DNA of 6,265 nt from Candidatus Shapirobacteria bacterium UBA4062 (GTDB lineage Bacteria > Patescibacteriota > Microgenomatia > UBA12405): the NCBI GenBank assembly GCA_002382075.1, contig DFZG01000043.1, forward strand, positions 1-6,265, given 5' to 3'. Made by a program: the position numbers and the translations under genes. Below the pieces are notes generated by a model, which did no database searches, was not told the DNA's origin, and worked only from the letters and a program-made list of their open reading frames with translations. Of the stretch, positions 5,253-6,265 are shown piece by piece. Every line of letters starts with the position of its first letter. Position 1 is the stretch's first letter.

Positions 5253-6260
5253 ATGGATATAAAAAAACTACCTCGGACCGAGTTTGCCGTCTCCATCGCC
5301 CAATTGGCCGGTGAGAGAGGTATCGAAGCTCAAGATATCCTCAACATTATCGAACAGGGTATAATTTCTGCCTATAAACGCGATGAAAAAGAAAGAGGTC
5401 GTGTAGTTGAAGAGGATATCAATCTTGAAGTTGAATTATCTCCAGAGTCCGGTTCTTTTGAAATTTACCAAATCGATGGTGAAAAAAGAGGAAAAGTAAC
5501 CCCTCCTGGTTTTGGTCGGATCGCCGCCCAAACCGCTATGAATGTTCTCAAGCAGGGTCTCAACGATCTCCAAACCGAAAAATCTATTACCGAGTACCGC
5601 AAAAAAATCGGTTCTTTGGTTAACGGTGTGGTTATCAAAGCTGATCAGTATCGCGCCAACGTTAGTCTAGATCGTGAAGTTGAAGCAATTTGTCCTAAAG
5701 ACGAAATGATATTTTCTGACAATCTCAAAAGCGGTGATCGTGTTTTATTTCTTTTAAAATCGATTGAAACTGATCCCACCGATCGTAAAATTATCATTCT
5801 TTCCCGCCGTGATCCCGAGTTTGTGGCTCAGCTATTTGTCAAAAATGTGCCTGAGGTTACCAACGGTATTGTCACTATCGAAAAAATTGCCCGAACCCCC
5901 GGTGAAAGAACCAAAGTTGCTGTTTCTTCCACTCAACCCGGAGTTGATCCGGTCGGTTCATGTATTGGCCAAAAAGGTTCCCGTATTCAAACTATTCTGG
6001 CCGAATTACCCTCTGATGAAAAAGTCGACGTCATTCAATTTTCCAAGAATATCGACCAATTTATCGGTCAGGCACTTTCCCCAGCCGAGAACATAAAAGT
6101 CCTCTCTGTCGAAAATGGCTTAGCCAAAGTTGCTGTTCCTGAAGATCAATTAGCTCTGGCAATTGGTGCCGGTGGCGAAAATGTTCGTTTGGCTGGTTTG
6201 CTTACCGGACTGGAAATCAAGGTAGGTACTGAAGCTGATTTTGCCAAATCCAAAAAATAG
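5253..6260 (+). CDS. nusA: Transcription termination/antitermination protein NusA, minimal form
   Basis: NusA binds RNA polymerase and nascent RNA, enhancing pausing and intrinsic termination, and takes part in antitermination on rRNA operons. Residues 10-110 are the RNA polymerase-binding N-terminal domain (IAQLAGERGIEAQDIL, ISAYKRDEKERG). Residues 118-184 are the S1 domain (GSLVNGVVIKA through IILSRRDPEF). KH1 covers about 185-255 with the highly conserved DPVGSCIGQKGSRIQTI, and KH2 about 256-325 with LSPAENIKVL and DQLALAIGAGGENVRLA. The length of 335 matches the compact NusA of Firmicutes and Thermotoga, lacking the C-terminal acidic repeats of E. coli. The KH2 GxxG loop reads GAGG followed by E, where GKRGQN-like basic sequence is usual. 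The start is fixed by AAAGGAG. It ends with tandem in-frame TAG TAG codons. It has its own promoter and a terminator-like leader hairpin. The usual upstream partner rimP is not present; dnaJ precedes it instead. Confidence 0.97.
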   Translation: MDIKKLPRTEFAVSIAQLAGERGIEAQDILNIIEQGIISAYKRDEKERGRVVEEDINLEVELSPESGSFEIYQIDGEKRGKVTPPGFGRIAAQTAMNVLKQGLNDLQTEKSITEYRKKIGSLVNGVVIKADQYRANVSLDREVEAICPKDEMIFSDNLKSGDRVLFLLKSIETDPTDRKIIILSRRDPEFVAQLFVKNVPEVTNGIVTIEKIARTPGERTKVAVSSTQPGVDPVGSCIGQKGSRIQTILAELPSDEKVDVIQFSKNIDQFIGQALSPAENIKVLSVENGLAKVAVPEDQLALAIGAGGENVRLAGLLTGLEIKVGTEADFAKSKK

Positions 6261-6265
6261 TAGTT

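Overview
The window is a stretch of bacterial chromosome with every gene on the + strand. In order it holds: the 3' part of rmuC, a small four-helix membrane protein of unknown function, the heat-shock operon hrcA-grpE-dnaK-dnaJ, and nusA. All genes read cleanly in the standard bacterial code. The spacing is very tight: one 14-base overlap, one TAATG stop/start overlap, and gaps of 8 to 103 bases. I see no mobile element, CRISPR array, RNA gene or plausible minus-strand gene. No gene-free stretch is longer than about 100 bases.

The organism is most likely a member of the Candidate Phyla Radiation (Patescibacteria), perhaps of the Microgenomates group. This is an inference from several traits together: AT-leaning composition, shortened versions of HrcA, GrpE and DnaJ, a minimal NusA, patchy use of Shine-Dalgarno sites, and the rmuC / small membrane protein / hrcA arrangement. 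UGA is not reassigned as far as can be seen: no gene has an in-frame UGA, and one gene appears to end in UGA. That argues against a code-25 lineage such as Gracilibacteria. A phylogeny of DnaK or NusA would settle the placement.

The clearest regulatory signal lies at 1060-1098. A near-consensus promoter (TTGACA, 17 bases, TATTAT) is interleaved with an imperfect CIRCE operator (15 of 18 arm positions, exact 9-base spacer), one base before the hrcA start codon. HrcA is the known CIRCE-binding repressor, so this forms a self-contained loop: HrcA would shut off its own gene and the DnaK/GrpE/DnaJ machine downstream. The geometry predicts a leaderless or almost leaderless hrcA mRNA.

DnaK is full length and has all its ATPase motifs. 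Its partners are cut down: HrcA lacks roughly 90 residues in the middle, GrpE is short, and DnaJ has no zinc finger and has lost a loop in its first C-terminal domain. The nusA gene has its own extended -10 promoter, a terminator-like hairpin in its leader, and the strongest ribosome binding site in the window. This suggests attenuation or autoregulation by NusA, or simply a terminator for the upstream operon.

I do not see a wholly new system here. The interest is in the reduced heat-shock circuit and the nusA leader.
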